Positions 10,701 to 19,627 of a stretch of DNA of 64,000 nt are shown here, piece after piece; position 1 is the stretch's first letter; each line of letters begins with the position of its first letter. This stretch comes from Akkermansia muciniphila (GTDB lineage Bacteria; Verrucomicrobiota; Verrucomicrobiia; Verrucomicrobiales; Akkermansiaceae): the NCBI RefSeq assembly GCF_040616545.1, contig NZ_CP156688.1:2728001-2792000 (forward strand). Direction: 5' to 3'. Both the position numbers and the translations under genes were made by a program. The notes beneath the pieces are model-generated. The model saw only the letters and a list, made by a program, of their open reading frames with translations. It did no database searches and was not told the origin of the DNA.

Positions 10701-13700
10701 GAGCGGCGGAACCTGGGCACAGGATTTCACGATTGCCGGGACAGGCACCGGGACGGGAAATGACAGAAACGGAGCACTGCGCATGGACGGCGTTACCATG
10801 ACGGGCAACGTTACCCTGTCCGCTGACGCCAGCGTCATTGTTTACAGCCCGGGCACTTCCATCATCTCCGGGGACATCATCGGCAACGGCCATGTATTGA
10901 CGTTCCGCACCAACGGCAACGCGGACCGGAAGCTCCAGCTCTCCGGCGCCGGCATAGCGGCCCGCGGAATCAAAAGCACCCAGGCCGGAACGCTCATTCT
11001 GGGCGGCGGCACGGGAGACGGCAACAAGGACACCGTCGCGGAGCTGGGGGCCGGAGGCTTGAACCTCAACGCCAACACGGTTCTGGAGCTTAACAACGTC
11101 ACCATCCGGGCCACGGAGCAATGGGAGCAGAACGTGGCCTCCAACACCGTTACCCTGAAATCGGGGACCGCCAATACCATTGACACCAACGGAACGGACA
11201 TCACCTTCAACGGAAACGTGGGAGGGGAAGGCCCCCTGGTCAAGGAAGGGGACGGAACGCTCTCCATCGGCGCGGGAAGCAATTACACCGGGGACACCAC
11301 CGTCAACGGCGGCCTCCTGAACATGAACGGAGCGGCCCTGGCCGGAGACATCTTCCTGGGTTACGGCTCCCTGGCGGGAGCGCAGAACGCCCGAGGAAAC
11401 GTCTCCATCCGGCAGGACACTCCCGGGCGGGAGCCCACCGCCGTTTCCATGGGCGGCATGTCCGGCAGCAACCTTAAATCCTTCCAGGGGGCGGCCAGCC
11501 GCACGGGTGACCAGGCCACGCATGTCACGGACATCGGGGGCGGGAACATCTCCCTGTCCGGCAGCACGCTGGGCATCTCTTCAGCCATGGTGGGAGGCGG
11601 CAGCGGAGAGATATTCTCCTTCTCCACTGCCGCGGACGGCACCGTCACCCTTTCCGGAAACCTGCTGCTCCAACTGACGGATGACGCGGTAGCGGCCCTT
11701 CTGGCGGACCTGAACAACGCCTCCATCCGCATCACCAACGGCACGCTTAATCTGGAAGAAGGAACCACGGTGGACTTTGACACGCCCTACCATATTTTTG
11801 ACTCCATCTTCGGCTCCGGCGTCACGTCCAGGGGAGGTTCCCTGGTGCTGTCCCCACGGGACGGAGCTCCCGCCGCCGGATGGCTGGTGCAGAACGCGGG
11901 GGACGCCCCCCTCACCCTTCAGGACGGCAACAAGGACATTGTGGAAGCTCTGGCGGGCATCCACAACAACGGGGTCATCAATATAGACATGACCGGAACG
12001 CAGGAGCTTCACCTGAACAATCTGGAAGGCGCGCTCTCCACCGCCATGATCAACACAGGGACCAATACCGACCTGACCGTCGTCCTGACCAATACCGGAG
12101 ACATCACGGATTCCACCTACCAGGGCTCCATTGAAGGAGACGCCGCCATCCGCAAGGAAGGCGCCGGGTATGCCATGAACATTGGCGGAAACGTCCGGAC
12201 AAGTTATCTGGATGTGGCGGAAGGCGTCCTGAGCATCGGCGGGAAGCTGACGACGGCGCATGCCGCGGTGGCGCAGGACGCCGTCCTGAACCTGACCGGA
12301 AAAGGCAGCGCCATGGAGGCGCTTGACGTAAACGGCTTGCTGACCCTCGGAGAAAACGCCGCGGCCGCGGCCAACAGCCTGGCCACGGGCGCGGGCTCGT
12401 CCATTGGACTGGGGAAAGGCTCTGAACTGACCGTTCTTTCCTCCACGGCGCTTGCCGCAGCCGTCACAGGGAACGGAACGTTCACCGTCAGCGGCAATGG
12501 CAGCGTCTTCTCCCTGGCGGCGGGCGGCTCCATCAGCAATGACACCACGCTGGCCCTCCGGGACGGAGCCTCCACCACGGTGGACGGCACGCTCAGCCTG
12601 GGCGGCCTGGCGGGAGACGGCACCGTGAACCTCAACGGAGGAACGCTTGAGCTGAACAATGCCACGGCGCTCTTCTCCGGAGACTTCCAGGGCGCGGGCA
12701 CCATCCGTAAAAACGGAACCGGCACGCAAACCTTCACCGGCCCCGGCTCCGCGGACGTCAACCTTTCCATCAACGGAGGCACCCTGGTTCTCAAGGGGGA
12801 CGACCTGACCTACGGACAGGTGGATACAGGCGCCGGAGCCTCCCTGAACCTGGTTTCCGACACGGGAATGCCCCATCTGAAGACCAGCGGGGATTTCAGC
12901 ATGGGCAATGGCTCCACGCTGAACATCTACATGAATGCGGGCTCCACCTCCGGCCTGGGCACCGCCGTATCCTCCACCGGAACCGTCAGCGTGGGAGATG
13001 CCGCCGTCAACCTCTACAATACCTCCACCTCCTTCAGCGCAAATGACCGCAGGCTGGACCTTGTTCTGCTGGAAGGGGCGGACGGCACCACGGCTACGCT
13101 GGGAAGCGGCTACACACTCACCGCCGGATTCCTCTCTCTGCTCTACAACCTGCGCCTGGAGGCGGAAGGAAGCAACATCTTCCTGCGGGGAGACGAACGT
13201 ACGGAGAATCCCTACCTGGACGCCTCCACCACCCATAACTCCACCTCCGGGGGAGTGCTGCTGGATGCAAGCAAGTGGCTCATTGCGGAAGACCAGACCT
13301 CCAATCTCTACCTGGTTTCCGACTCCATTGCACGGGATATGGAAAACGGAGACATGAACTCCGCCACCCGCAAGCTGGCCGCCGCCGCAGGCAGCACGGT
13401 CAACGCTCTGGGAACGGCCCAGAAAGACGCCTTGCGAGACCAGATGGGATGGATCAGGAACCGCACCACGCTGATGGGTGTCAACCCTGCCTACATCAAC
13501 GAAGACCTCCCCTACTTCCACATGTGGATGGAAGGAACGGGCTCCTACAGCAAGCTGGACACCAAGGGGGATGAAAGCGGCTACCAGCTCACCACCTGGG
13601 GCGGAACCGTCGGCATGGACGTGGACCTCAGCGACCACTTCACGATGGGAGCGGCCTTCACGGCCAACTACGGGGACCTGACGGCCAGCGCGGCGGACAC

Positions 13701-14361
13701 GGCCGACGGCCACCTGGACAGCTACTACGCCAACCTCTTCGGTCGCTACCAGAGCAAGAGATGGGCCCACACGCTCATCCTGACGGGCGGGTGGAACGAC
13801 GCCAAGCTCAACCGGACGGTCAACTACGGAGAAGGCAGCTACAGCACGCAGGGCAACACCAACGGATGGGGCTTTGGGGCGATGTATGAACTCACCTACG
13901 ACGTCTACCTGAATGAAGACAAGAGCAGCATCTTCCAGCCGCTGCTCAACGCCTCTGTGGTCAGGACAAGCATGGATGGTTACACGGAAACGGGAGCCGG
14001 AAACGCGGGTCTGAATGTAGGCAAGCAGGAATGGACGACGGGGACGGTGGCGCTTGGCGGCCGCTGGATGGGACTGGCGGGCAGCAACCTCTTCGGACGT
14101 GAGGCGCTGGTGGAATTGCGAGCCAACGTGGCCCAGGACATGGGAGACCGCCGCGGCGAGACGGGAGTGGGCTTCCTGGCCAACCCCGGCTACACGCAAA
14201 CGGTGAGGGGAGCGAAGGTGGGAACGACCGCGCTTCAAATCGGAGCGGGCCTGAGCGTGCCTGTGGGAACGCAGGGAACGGTGTTCGTCAACGGCAACGC
14301 AGACTTCCGGGACGGAGCCAGCTCCGTGAACGGAAGCGTGGGCTACCGCTATGACTTTTAA
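7771..14361 (+). CDS. giant autotransporter with beta-strand repeats and C-terminal barrel
   Basis: 2196 residues from the ATG at 7771, which begins a clear signal peptide (MKLHLPMTLLAALLASLS ending at SATAAE); the frame extends 18 codons upstream from a TTG but without signal character. The passenger is Gly/Asn/Thr/Ser-rich with many autotransporter-associated beta-strand repeats (PF12951 type), e.g. NSYTGGTELLKGS, NTYTGGTQITGGT, SNYTGDTTVNGG. The last 280 residues or so form a typical autotransporter beta-domain ending in aromatic-terminated GYRYDF, which inserts in the outer membrane and exports the passenger by type V secretion. Probable adhesin or surface structural protein; ligand unknown. 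It stands alone behind a long AT-rich regulatory region. Confidence 0.93.
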   Translation: MKLHLPMTLLAALLASLSLPPSATAAELAWAGTAGNNVWTLNGTPDDSPWADNAVYTDADTVIFGTIDGQDLVEVLLSGTVTPAGLTFNSDTTSYTLKGDGTLAGNGPLTKSGTSTLRLETLNPGFSGTINLNGGVLELGADGVLGTGKISWGGGTVKYGEGVTTDISSNMNSAASGKDTIRIDTNGNDVTWSAFARTKYSYVKDGEGTLTLAFNAGDFNKNLTINAGCLNFDTTRAAVNYTGAKISGSGELRKTGANNMVIGNSSSLSDDFTGLLHIVKGTVQLNQTSNATLNFNFAVSIENGGILNLNGGGNAAFRFNKLITLAHGSAIQFFSANINDSKPYLISGGVRIGNSAEDVTDWISGWNRPIFVETQGLSGEGTLQFLVQATGDIGNNNDRILNLAASGENFTGTFNLGSATSAADRTAVGRSVILLHQDALKNATVNLLLANSTLSINNAENTATIAGLNGQGALTGTVNGDGNTTTTLNLKQKADLNTFTGTIGDNVSLVKSGAGTFVFAGVNNGSITSSEGILQLGNAAGDYTAGNVSVTGGSLNLGGTGTISNVSASSLAFGTGVNVYMDINGAEHDQLTYTGAAAVEVGGLSFNIDLSTSTENEYTLFTTATGSFINNGELHFLGLNRGASGSIAVSGDGKSLVLNITNKGENGHLAWNGAGEGIWTTGGGTGADSPWNITGSDDNKFYTGDHVTFDGTATADKRDVTISGNVSPGSMTVTADGYVFGGSGSITGSGMLTMNADGTLTINTANSYTGGTELLKGSIALNNAQALGTGGITMAAGTGLILNHSVTLANNISMTGDGLFTVAGDGTATLAGILSDTADGSAGKLVKAGDGTLVIENAANTYTGGTQITGGTLSFNYGTRTGLGTGGIEVQENGTLLYAIASGGGQDGSLFTNAVTGMGTVILNNTGQDETNINNAIFNGFEGELVLRGNLRFKGANGSNLNANSKIRVEAGTHLYMSGGTWAQDFTIAGTGTGTGNDRNGALRMDGVTMTGNVTLSADASVIVYSPGTSIISGDIIGNGHVLTFRTNGNADRKLQLSGAGIAARGIKSTQAGTLILGGGTGDGNKDTVAELGAGGLNLNANTVLELNNVTIRATEQWEQNVASNTVTLKSGTANTIDTNGTDITFNGNVGGEGPLVKEGDGTLSIGAGSNYTGDTTVNGGLLNMNGAALAGDIFLGYGSLAGAQNARGNVSIRQDTPGREPTAVSMGGMSGSNLKSFQGAASRTGDQATHVTDIGGGNISLSGSTLGISSAMVGGGSGEIFSFSTAADGTVTLSGNLLLQLTDDAVAALLADLNNASIRITNGTLNLEEGTTVDFDTPYHIFDSIFGSGVTSRGGSLVLSPRDGAPAAGWLVQNAGDAPLTLQDGNKDIVEALAGIHNNGVINIDMTGTQELHLNNLEGALSTAMINTGTNTDLTVVLTNTGDITDSTYQGSIEGDAAIRKEGAGYAMNIGGNVRTSYLDVAEGVLSIGGKLTTAHAAVAQDAVLNLTGKGSAMEALDVNGLLTLGENAAAAANSLATGAGSSIGLGKGSELTVLSSTALAAAVTGNGTFTVSGNGSVFSLAAGGSISNDTTLALRDGASTTVDGTLSLGGLAGDGTVNLNGGTLELNNATALFSGDFQGAGTIRKNGTGTQTFTGPGSADVNLSINGGTLVLKGDDLTYGQVDTGAGASLNLVSDTGMPHLKTSGDFSMGNGSTLNIYMNAGSTSGLGTAVSSTGTVSVGDAAVNLYNTSTSFSANDRRLDLVLLEGADGTTATLGSGYTLTAGFLSLLYNLRLEAEGSNIFLRGDERTENPYLDASTTHNSTSGGVLLDASKWLIAEDQTSNLYLVSDSIARDMENGDMNSATRKLAAAAGSTVNALGTAQKDALRDQMGWIRNRTTLMGVNPAYINEDLPYFHMWMEGTGSYSKLDTKGDESGYQLTTWGGTVGMDVDLSDHFTMGAAFTANYGDLTASAADTADGHLDSYYANLFGRYQSKRWAHTLILTGGWNDAKLNRTVNYGEGSYSTQGNTNGWGFGAMYELTYDVYLNEDKSSIFQPLLNASVVRTSMDGYTETGAGNAGLNVGKQEWTTGTVALGGRWMGLAGSNLFGREALVELRANVAQDMGDRRGETGVGFLANPGYTQTVRGAKVGTTALQIGAGLSVPVGTQGTVFVNGNADFRDGASSVNGSVGYRYDF

Positions 14362-14417
14362 GGAGAGTTGAGGTTTGAGAGTTGAGAGTGGAGCGGAGAC
14401 GCCCGCTCTCCATCCCT

Positions 14418-14451
14418 TCAGGGCCGTTCCGGGGTTATCCGGGACGGCCCT
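14418..14451 (+). terminator. stable hairpin after the autotransporter
   Basis: A 14-bp stem with one G-T pair (14418-14431 with 14438-14451) and a 6-base loop, 57 bases after the stop. The following bases are not T-rich, so it may act as a weak or Rho-assisted terminator or as an mRNA 3' stabiliser. Confidence 0.55.
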
Positions 14452-14582
14452 GTTGCGTTGTGATGAAGGGGTCTTTCCCGGAGAAGGAGGACGGAATAGA
14501 CCAAGTGGACTCCATGGACAAAAGAGAAGAGAAAAGGTGTTCATTTTGTCCATCAAGTCCATTCTGTCAACTATTTCCCCGG

Positions 14583-14761
14583 CTCCACTCTCCACTCTCC
14601 ACTCTCCACTCTCCACTCTCCACTCTCCACTCTCCACTCTCCACTCTCCACTCTCCACTCTCCACTCTCCACTCTCCACTCTCCACTCTCCACTCTCCAC
14701 TCTCCACTCTCCACTCTCCACTCTCCACTCTCCACTCTCCACTCTCCACTCTCCACTCTCC
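14583..14761. repeat. CTCCACT heptanucleotide tandem array, about 25.5 copies
   Basis: Perfect or near-perfect 7-base units fill about 179 bases between the convergent autotransporter and AsmA-like genes, abutting the stop codon (14761-14763) of the latter. Because 7 is not a multiple of 3, every minus-strand frame reads the same heptapeptide cycle (SGEWRVE) without a stop. Related GAGAGTTGAGAGTGGAG sequence follows the autotransporter stop at 14369-14395, and two CTCCACT units lie at 43376-43396. Likely hypermutable in copy number. Confidence 0.97.
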
Positions 14762-17700
14762 TACCTTCTCCGCGCGGGAGCGGCGGCAGGAGGAACAGGG
14801 GCCTTCCCGCCGGAGAACGGCGCAAAGCTCCAGGAAACATTGCTCAATGGTCCTGTGCCGCGCACCTGGAACAATCCCCCGGCCAGCAGGAAGACGGGGG
14901 AGGTGATCAGCCCCGGCAGGCCGCGAAGCCTGAGCTTGAAATCTGAATTGACCTGTAAATCGGCAAGGCGTATCCAGCCGCCCCCTTCCAGGGACATGTT
15001 GCTGCCTCTGGCGACGAAATTGCTGGTACGGATGTAGCCCTTTTCTATGGAGAAATCACAGTCGGCCCTGGTGATCTTGTAATTGATCAGATGGCCCAGC
15101 CCGGGAATATAATTGGAGAGGGCTTCTCCCAAAAAGCCGAACAGGGGAATTTCCACCAGGTCACCGTGCACCAGCGCGGCTTCCCCCTTAGCCTGGATGG
15201 AGTTCATGTTCCCTCCCTGGGATGAAAATTCAATGGCTCCGTGCACGGTGGCTTTCTCCATTTTTTCTCCGTAAGACCTTCCGATGGAGGTCAGGTTCAT
15301 GTCCTGGAGCACAAAGGAGCCGTTCAGGGCGTCCCCCTTGTCAATCTGCGCCAGCACGCGGCCCGTAAAGGAACCGTCCCAGATGGTTCCCTTCAGTTTG
15401 TCCACAACCACCCACTCCGGAGAAATCAGTATTTCCCCTGTGGCCCTCCCCAGGTCCAGCGTGGTTCCCAGCAGGGGATAGCGAACGCGCCCCGCGGAGG
15501 CGTCAAAACGGATGCGCCCCTTCATCAGCTTCATGTCGTCCCCCATGGGGAACATGCCGCCGCCGGAAAGCGTCACGGGCCGCGTAAAGACAAACTCCTT
15601 CAACACCTCCGCGGCGCTGTCGGAAAACATGCGCAGGGTATAGCCGGGGTAGGCCTGCCCCTCCATGCCCAGCACTTCCACCGTATCCTGCACGAAGCGG
15701 AAGTCAATGCTCTTGGCCTTGAGCGTGCATTCAGAGGGGCCGCCGGACAAGCCGGCTGAAGACAGGTACGCCCCGTTGGAAACTACCGTCGTCACGTCGG
15801 TCAGCAGTAACTGGTCCGTTACCAGATGGGCATCCGCCCGGGCGGACTTCAGGTCCACCCCCTTGTACCGGGTATTCGTGGCGGAAGCCGTGGCCTGGAT
15901 GTCATACGCCTTTTCCAGATTGTACAGCCCCAGCGTTCCCTGGAAGGAAAGCTCCAGCCCGGAATCCTTGCGGAACACGAAGCGGCTCATGAAAAAGTCG
16001 TCATCCTCCATGCCCAGCAAATGGTCAATGGTACCCAGAGGCACCGTGGACTGCCCCATCACGAACATCTGGCCGTCCAGAAAACCATTGGCGAACAATT
16101 CAAAAACGCCCTTTTCCATCTCTATGCGGCAATTCTGCACAAAGAGCTGGTTGGGACGGTACTCCACCTCCACATTCGCCGTCTTGACGGGAATTTTATT
16201 CCACGCCAGGTTCTCCGCATTGATGCGCGCCCGGACCAGCGTAGGTTCCACGGGCTTTCCTTCCGGAATGTCCAGCCTGCCGTGCACCCTCAGAACCGCT
16301 TTTTCCGGCAGCTTCAGCTTCTCCGGCACCGGCACCAGGTTCCCCCCCAGTGCTACCAGCAGTTCAGGCTTCAAATCCGATTCCAGCGTAAAAACAAGGT
16401 CAGTCCCCAGGTAACTGCCTTCCAGCTTCACGTGGCCGTCCTCCCTCGCCAGGTCCAGCCCGGTGACGTTGATGGAGCGGCCGATCAATTCCCCCCTGGC
16501 GGAGGCGGAGGCGAATTCCACCCCCTGGTAGGATATATCCGTCACGGCGGCTTCCACCTGCAGGCGGTCCACCCGGAGCGGCCCCTTCCAGTCACTGCCC
16601 ATGCCTACGGTGCCGTATACCTTCAGTTCGGGGTCTCCCTTGATCTCCAGCGTGGGCGGCAGCTTCACGTCCTCAGGGGCAATGGAGCGGGCCATGTCCA
16701 GCATGGCGTGCATGGGCAGCGTGCTGTGCACGTCCACCTTGATCTCCCCATTCACGCCCATCACCTTGCCGGAAAAACTGCCGCCGGGGTGGCGGATATC
16801 CAGATCCGTCACATAAAAGTTGCCGTCCTCGTAACTGAAATCGCAGGAGGCCCGCTGGAACTTTTCCCCCAGCACGGAAAAGGCCCCCATGGAGCCGGAG
16901 CCCATCATGTTCACATGCTCCACGCCATCCCAGTTCTCCGTGAATACGGCACGGCCGGAAACCTGCACATGCGGCTCACTCAGGAACTTCATTTCACGCG
17001 GCACCAGGGCTTCGTCAACAATGGCCACGGCCCAGGACACCAGGGGGGCCGTGCTGCGCACATCCCAGATCAGGGAGCGTTTTTTCAAATCAGCCTGAAG
17101 GGAAAGATTCACGAAGCCCGCCGTTTCCGCATCACGCATGGTGAAGCGCTTGGCCATGATGACGGAATCCGCGTAATCCCCGCTGAACTGAAAATCCCTG
17201 ACCCGGATTTTCCCGTATCTCAGGGAAGGAGCCTGCAAATCCATCCCCACGCGTACCCCTCCCTTGGGATCATCGCTCAGGCTGACGGCCAGGGCGGGCG
17301 GGGATTCTTCCGGCCACTTGACGCGGTCCAGGTATTTCAGCACCTGGTTCAGCTGTTCCCTGACGGCAGCCATGTCTCCGGCCGTCAGCGTAAAATCTCC
17401 GGAGTCTCCCTGCCCGATGGAAAAAGCCCCCTGGGCAGTCACACGGATGCCCTGCACCACGGCGTCCGCTTTCACAATATCCACCATGCCTGGGCGCCCC
17501 AGGTCCAGCTCCGCATTCAGCCCCTTGGTGGAAAAAACTCTTTCCGGCTTTTCCGCATCCACGGGCAGCGTGATATCCAGCCCCTTCACATTCAGCCGTT
17601 CCGGAGACACGTTCCCGTCTATCAGCTCCTTCCAGTTCAGGGCCACATCCGCCTCATGCAGCAGGGCCACGGGACGGCGCGCCTCCGGCGGAGCCTCCGG

Positions 17701-17940
17701 GTCCAGCAGGGACACCTCCTTCAAGGTGACGACGGCGCGGGGCCACAGGGAAATTTTCAGCGTCTCTATATGGACGGGAATGCCTTTTTCCAGAAGGGCC
17801 TGCTCCACGCGCTGCACCACGAAGGATGGAGCCCCCCAGATGGCGACATAACAAATGCAGCCCAGCACCATGGCGCACAGCAAAATAATCACCGTGGGAA
17901 CCAATCCCTTGATCCATCTCATGAGTGTCCGCTGAGCCAT
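14761..17940 (-). CDS. AsmA/YhdP-like large envelope protein
   Basis: 1059 residues with a single N-terminal membrane anchor (GLVPTVIILLCAMVLGCICY) followed by a long beta-rich region of the AsmA/TamB/YhdP type. The N-terminal block after the anchor (VEQALLEKGIPVHIETLKIS) fits the AsmA start, and the C-terminal stretch with GRVLAQIDKGDALNGSF and FLGEALSNYIPGLGHLINY resembles the AsmA-like C-terminal region. Proteins of this class span the periplasm and are linked to phospholipid or outer-membrane protein delivery; the role here is inferred. The stop codon touches the heptamer array, so copy-number change would alter the 3' end of its mRNA but not the protein. Confidence 0.8.
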   Translation of the reverse strand: MAQRTLMRWIKGLVPTVIILLCAMVLGCICYVAIWGAPSFVVQRVEQALLEKGIPVHIETLKISLWPRAVVTLKEVSLLDPEAPPEARRPVALLHEADVALNWKELIDGNVSPERLNVKGLDITLPVDAEKPERVFSTKGLNAELDLGRPGMVDIVKADAVVQGIRVTAQGAFSIGQGDSGDFTLTAGDMAAVREQLNQVLKYLDRVKWPEESPPALAVSLSDDPKGGVRVGMDLQAPSLRYGKIRVRDFQFSGDYADSVIMAKRFTMRDAETAGFVNLSLQADLKKRSLIWDVRSTAPLVSWAVAIVDEALVPREMKFLSEPHVQVSGRAVFTENWDGVEHVNMMGSGSMGAFSVLGEKFQRASCDFSYEDGNFYVTDLDIRHPGGSFSGKVMGVNGEIKVDVHSTLPMHAMLDMARSIAPEDVKLPPTLEIKGDPELKVYGTVGMGSDWKGPLRVDRLQVEAAVTDISYQGVEFASASARGELIGRSINVTGLDLAREDGHVKLEGSYLGTDLVFTLESDLKPELLVALGGNLVPVPEKLKLPEKAVLRVHGRLDIPEGKPVEPTLVRARINAENLAWNKIPVKTANVEVEYRPNQLFVQNCRIEMEKGVFELFANGFLDGQMFVMGQSTVPLGTIDHLLGMEDDDFFMSRFVFRKDSGLELSFQGTLGLYNLEKAYDIQATASATNTRYKGVDLKSARADAHLVTDQLLLTDVTTVVSNGAYLSSAGLSGGPSECTLKAKSIDFRFVQDTVEVLGMEGQAYPGYTLRMFSDSAAEVLKEFVFTRPVTLSGGGMFPMGDDMKLMKGRIRFDASAGRVRYPLLGTTLDLGRATGEILISPEWVVVDKLKGTIWDGSFTGRVLAQIDKGDALNGSFVLQDMNLTSIGRSYGEKMEKATVHGAIEFSSQGGNMNSIQAKGEAALVHGDLVEIPLFGFLGEALSNYIPGLGHLINYKITRADCDFSIEKGYIRTSNFVARGSNMSLEGGGWIRLADLQVNSDFKLRLRGLPGLITSPVFLLAGGLFQVRGTGPLSNVSWSFAPFSGGKAPVPPAAAPARRR

Positions 17941-18130
17941 ACGCCTTGCCTTGTTTGTACAGGTGCCTCCATAAGTTACCTTAAAAGAAGAGACATTGCA
18001 CCACCAATTTGTGTTGCCAATTTATTTTACAACTCCGGAAATGCTGTCATCCGCCTTGAACGGCCCGGCGTTCCGTCCGGTCAAACTACAGACCGGATGA
18101 AACCCGGCTTAAACACCAACCCCATCAATC

Positions 18131-18829
18131 ATGAACATCATTATTGACCGTGCATCTTCCCGTGGACATGCCAATCACGGGTGGCTGAACACGTACCATA
18201 CGTTCAGCTTCGCCAATTACTTTAATCCGGACCGCATGCAGTTCGGAGCCCTGCGCGTGCTCAACGACGACACGGTTCTCCCGGAAGAAGGCTTCGGCAC
18301 CCATCCCCACAAGAACATGGAGGTGATTTCCATCCCCCTGAAAGGAGAACTCCGCCACGGGGACAGCCTGAATAACAGCCATACCATCACCCGCGGAGAA
18401 ATCCAGGTGATGAGCGCCGGAACGGGCATCCAGCACAGCGAATTTAACGGCAGCTCCACGGAACCCCTGGAATTCCTGCAAATATGGGTCATTCCGGACC
18501 GGGTGAATACGCCCCCCAAGTACCGGGATTACGACATCAAGCCCCTGCTGAAGCATAATGAGATTTCCACCTTCCTGGCTCCGGAAACGGACATCTCCAT
18601 CATGCAGCAGGCCTGGTTCTCCTGGGCGGAGCTGGACCGCGGCGTGGAGCGCGAATACAAATTCAAGTGCCAGAACACGGGGGTGTACGTCTTCGTGATA
18701 GACGGAGAAATCAAGATCGGAGACACAGTGCTGCACCGCCGGGACGGAGCCGGCATCACGGATACGGACTCCATCACCATGGAGGCCCTCCAGAATTCGA
18801 CCGTTCTGCTGATGGAAGTGGCCGTCTGA
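18131..18829 (+). CDS. pirin family bicupin protein
   Basis: 232 residues, the usual size for YhhW-type pirins. The N-terminal cupin shows FGTHPHKNMEVIS and GTGIQHSEFN, supplying the His/His/His/Glu metal site; the C-terminal cupin is degenerate. Pirins bind Fe and some (YhhW) have quercetin 2,3-dioxygenase activity; cellular role here unknown. RASSRGHANHGWLNTYHTFSFANY is split by the family's conserved tryptophan and histidines. Single-gene unit closed by a terminator 40 bases downstream. Confidence 0.93.
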   Translation: MNIIIDRASSRGHANHGWLNTYHTFSFANYFNPDRMQFGALRVLNDDTVLPEEGFGTHPHKNMEVISIPLKGELRHGDSLNNSHTITRGEIQVMSAGTGIQHSEFNGSSTEPLEFLQIWVIPDRVNTPPKYRDYDIKPLLKHNEISTFLAPETDISIMQQAWFSWAELDRGVEREYKFKCQNTGVYVFVIDGEIKIGDTVLHRRDGAGITDTDSITMEALQNSTVLLMEVAV

Positions 18830-18868
18830 CCTTTCCGGCTCCGCGCCATGGGCGCACGCACCTTCCGG

Positions 18869-18900
18869 ACCCGCCTGCCCTGAAAAGCCGGCGGGTTTTT
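18869..18900 (+). terminator. intrinsic terminator after the pirin gene
   Basis: ACCCGCC (18869-18875) pairs with GGCGGGT (18890-18896) across a 14-base loop, followed by TTTT. It separates the convergent pirin and DUF2062 genes. Confidence 0.75.
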
Positions 18901-18903
18901 GCA

Positions 18904-19494
18904 TTACTTCCCGCCAGCCTTGCTTCTGCTGCGCAGGAAGTGGCCCGCTCCCCATGCAAGCTGCACCAGCCCGTAGCACAGGAAACCCAGCACCACGCTG
19001 GAAACAATCCAACCCGTCAGGAACTCCAGGCTTACCATGCCGATGCTCAACCCGTCAAACGGAGCCCAGGACCACTGCTGCACCCCCGTTTTCAGCATCT
19101 GCCAGTTTGCCCCGGAGGTGGGAAGCCCCACGCTGGAAAAAAGGAACCACCCCAGCCACCACTGGCCCGGAATGGCAAAAAAGGTGAAGCCGGGAGGGGA
19201 AAGCCACGCCATCAGAATGGCTACGGGGATATTCCCCTTGCGCCACAGGCAGGCAAACACGCCCCACAGGCTCTGCATGGGCAGCGGGGCAATCGCCGCC
19301 GCGGCCCCCCAGCCGGCGCCCGTAGCCACGGACTGCCTGTTCCAGGACCAGTAAACATGGTCAAAAATCCTGGCGGAAAGGAACTTGCTGGTCCACGATT
19401 TCTTACGCACTTCCGTCAGCAGGTAGAGCCTGACCTTGCGCATTAATTGCCTGTAGCGGTGTTCCATTCGCCGGAAAGTCTCATATAAATCCAC
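18904..19494 (-). CDS. DUF2062 family membrane protein
   Basis: 196 residues with three hydrophobic segments. The pattern GAGWGAAAAIAPLPMQSLWGVFACLWRKGNIPVAILMAWLSPP matches the DUF2062 signature (Gly/Pro-rich first helix, then an N-P-containing hydrophobic stretch), here quoted only in part: APLPMQSLWG and NIPVAILMAWLSPP. Inner-membrane location predicted; function unknown. It is transcribed away from tlyA with about 130 bases between them. Confidence 0.82.
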   Translation of the reverse strand: MDLYETFRRMEHRYRQLMRKVRLYLLTEVRKKSWTSKFLSARIFDHVYWSWNRQSVATGAGWGAAAAIAPLPMQSLWGVFACLWRKGNIPVAILMAWLSPPGFTFFAIPGQWWLGWFLFSSVGLPTSGANWQMLKTGVQQWSWAPFDGLSIGMVSLEFLTGWIVSSVVLGFLCYGLVQLAWGAGHFLRSRSKAGGK

Positions 19495-19627
19495 GCTGAA
19501 TCAATGGTAAAATGCTCCAGCGCGCGCCATGGCGCAAATTTGCAGCCAATTGTCCTCTGCGCGCGGTTTTTCTTGATTCTCCATGCGGTTTCATGAAATA
19601 CCTGCGTACGCACCTTTCTTACGAATT

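Noticed and set aside
11581-14742. Minus-strand open frame of 1053 codons antisense to the autotransporter, beginning in the heptamer array
   Set aside because: It is the mirror of a GC-biased, highly repetitive gene plus a stop-free microsatellite; the plus-strand frame has the signal peptide, repeats and beta-barrel.
14583-14761. CRISPR array in the repeated tract
   Set aside because: Units are contiguous 7-mers with no spacers, and no cas gene is nearby.
14742-14840. SGEWRVE heptapeptide as a translated protein domain
   Set aside because: The AsmA-like frame stops at 14763 before the array, and no promoter or start drives a separate frame.
15826-18147. 773-codon plus-strand frame opposite the AsmA-like gene
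   Set aside because: His/Gln/Arg-rich shadow translation with no domain or signal; the minus strand encodes a complete AsmA-like protein.
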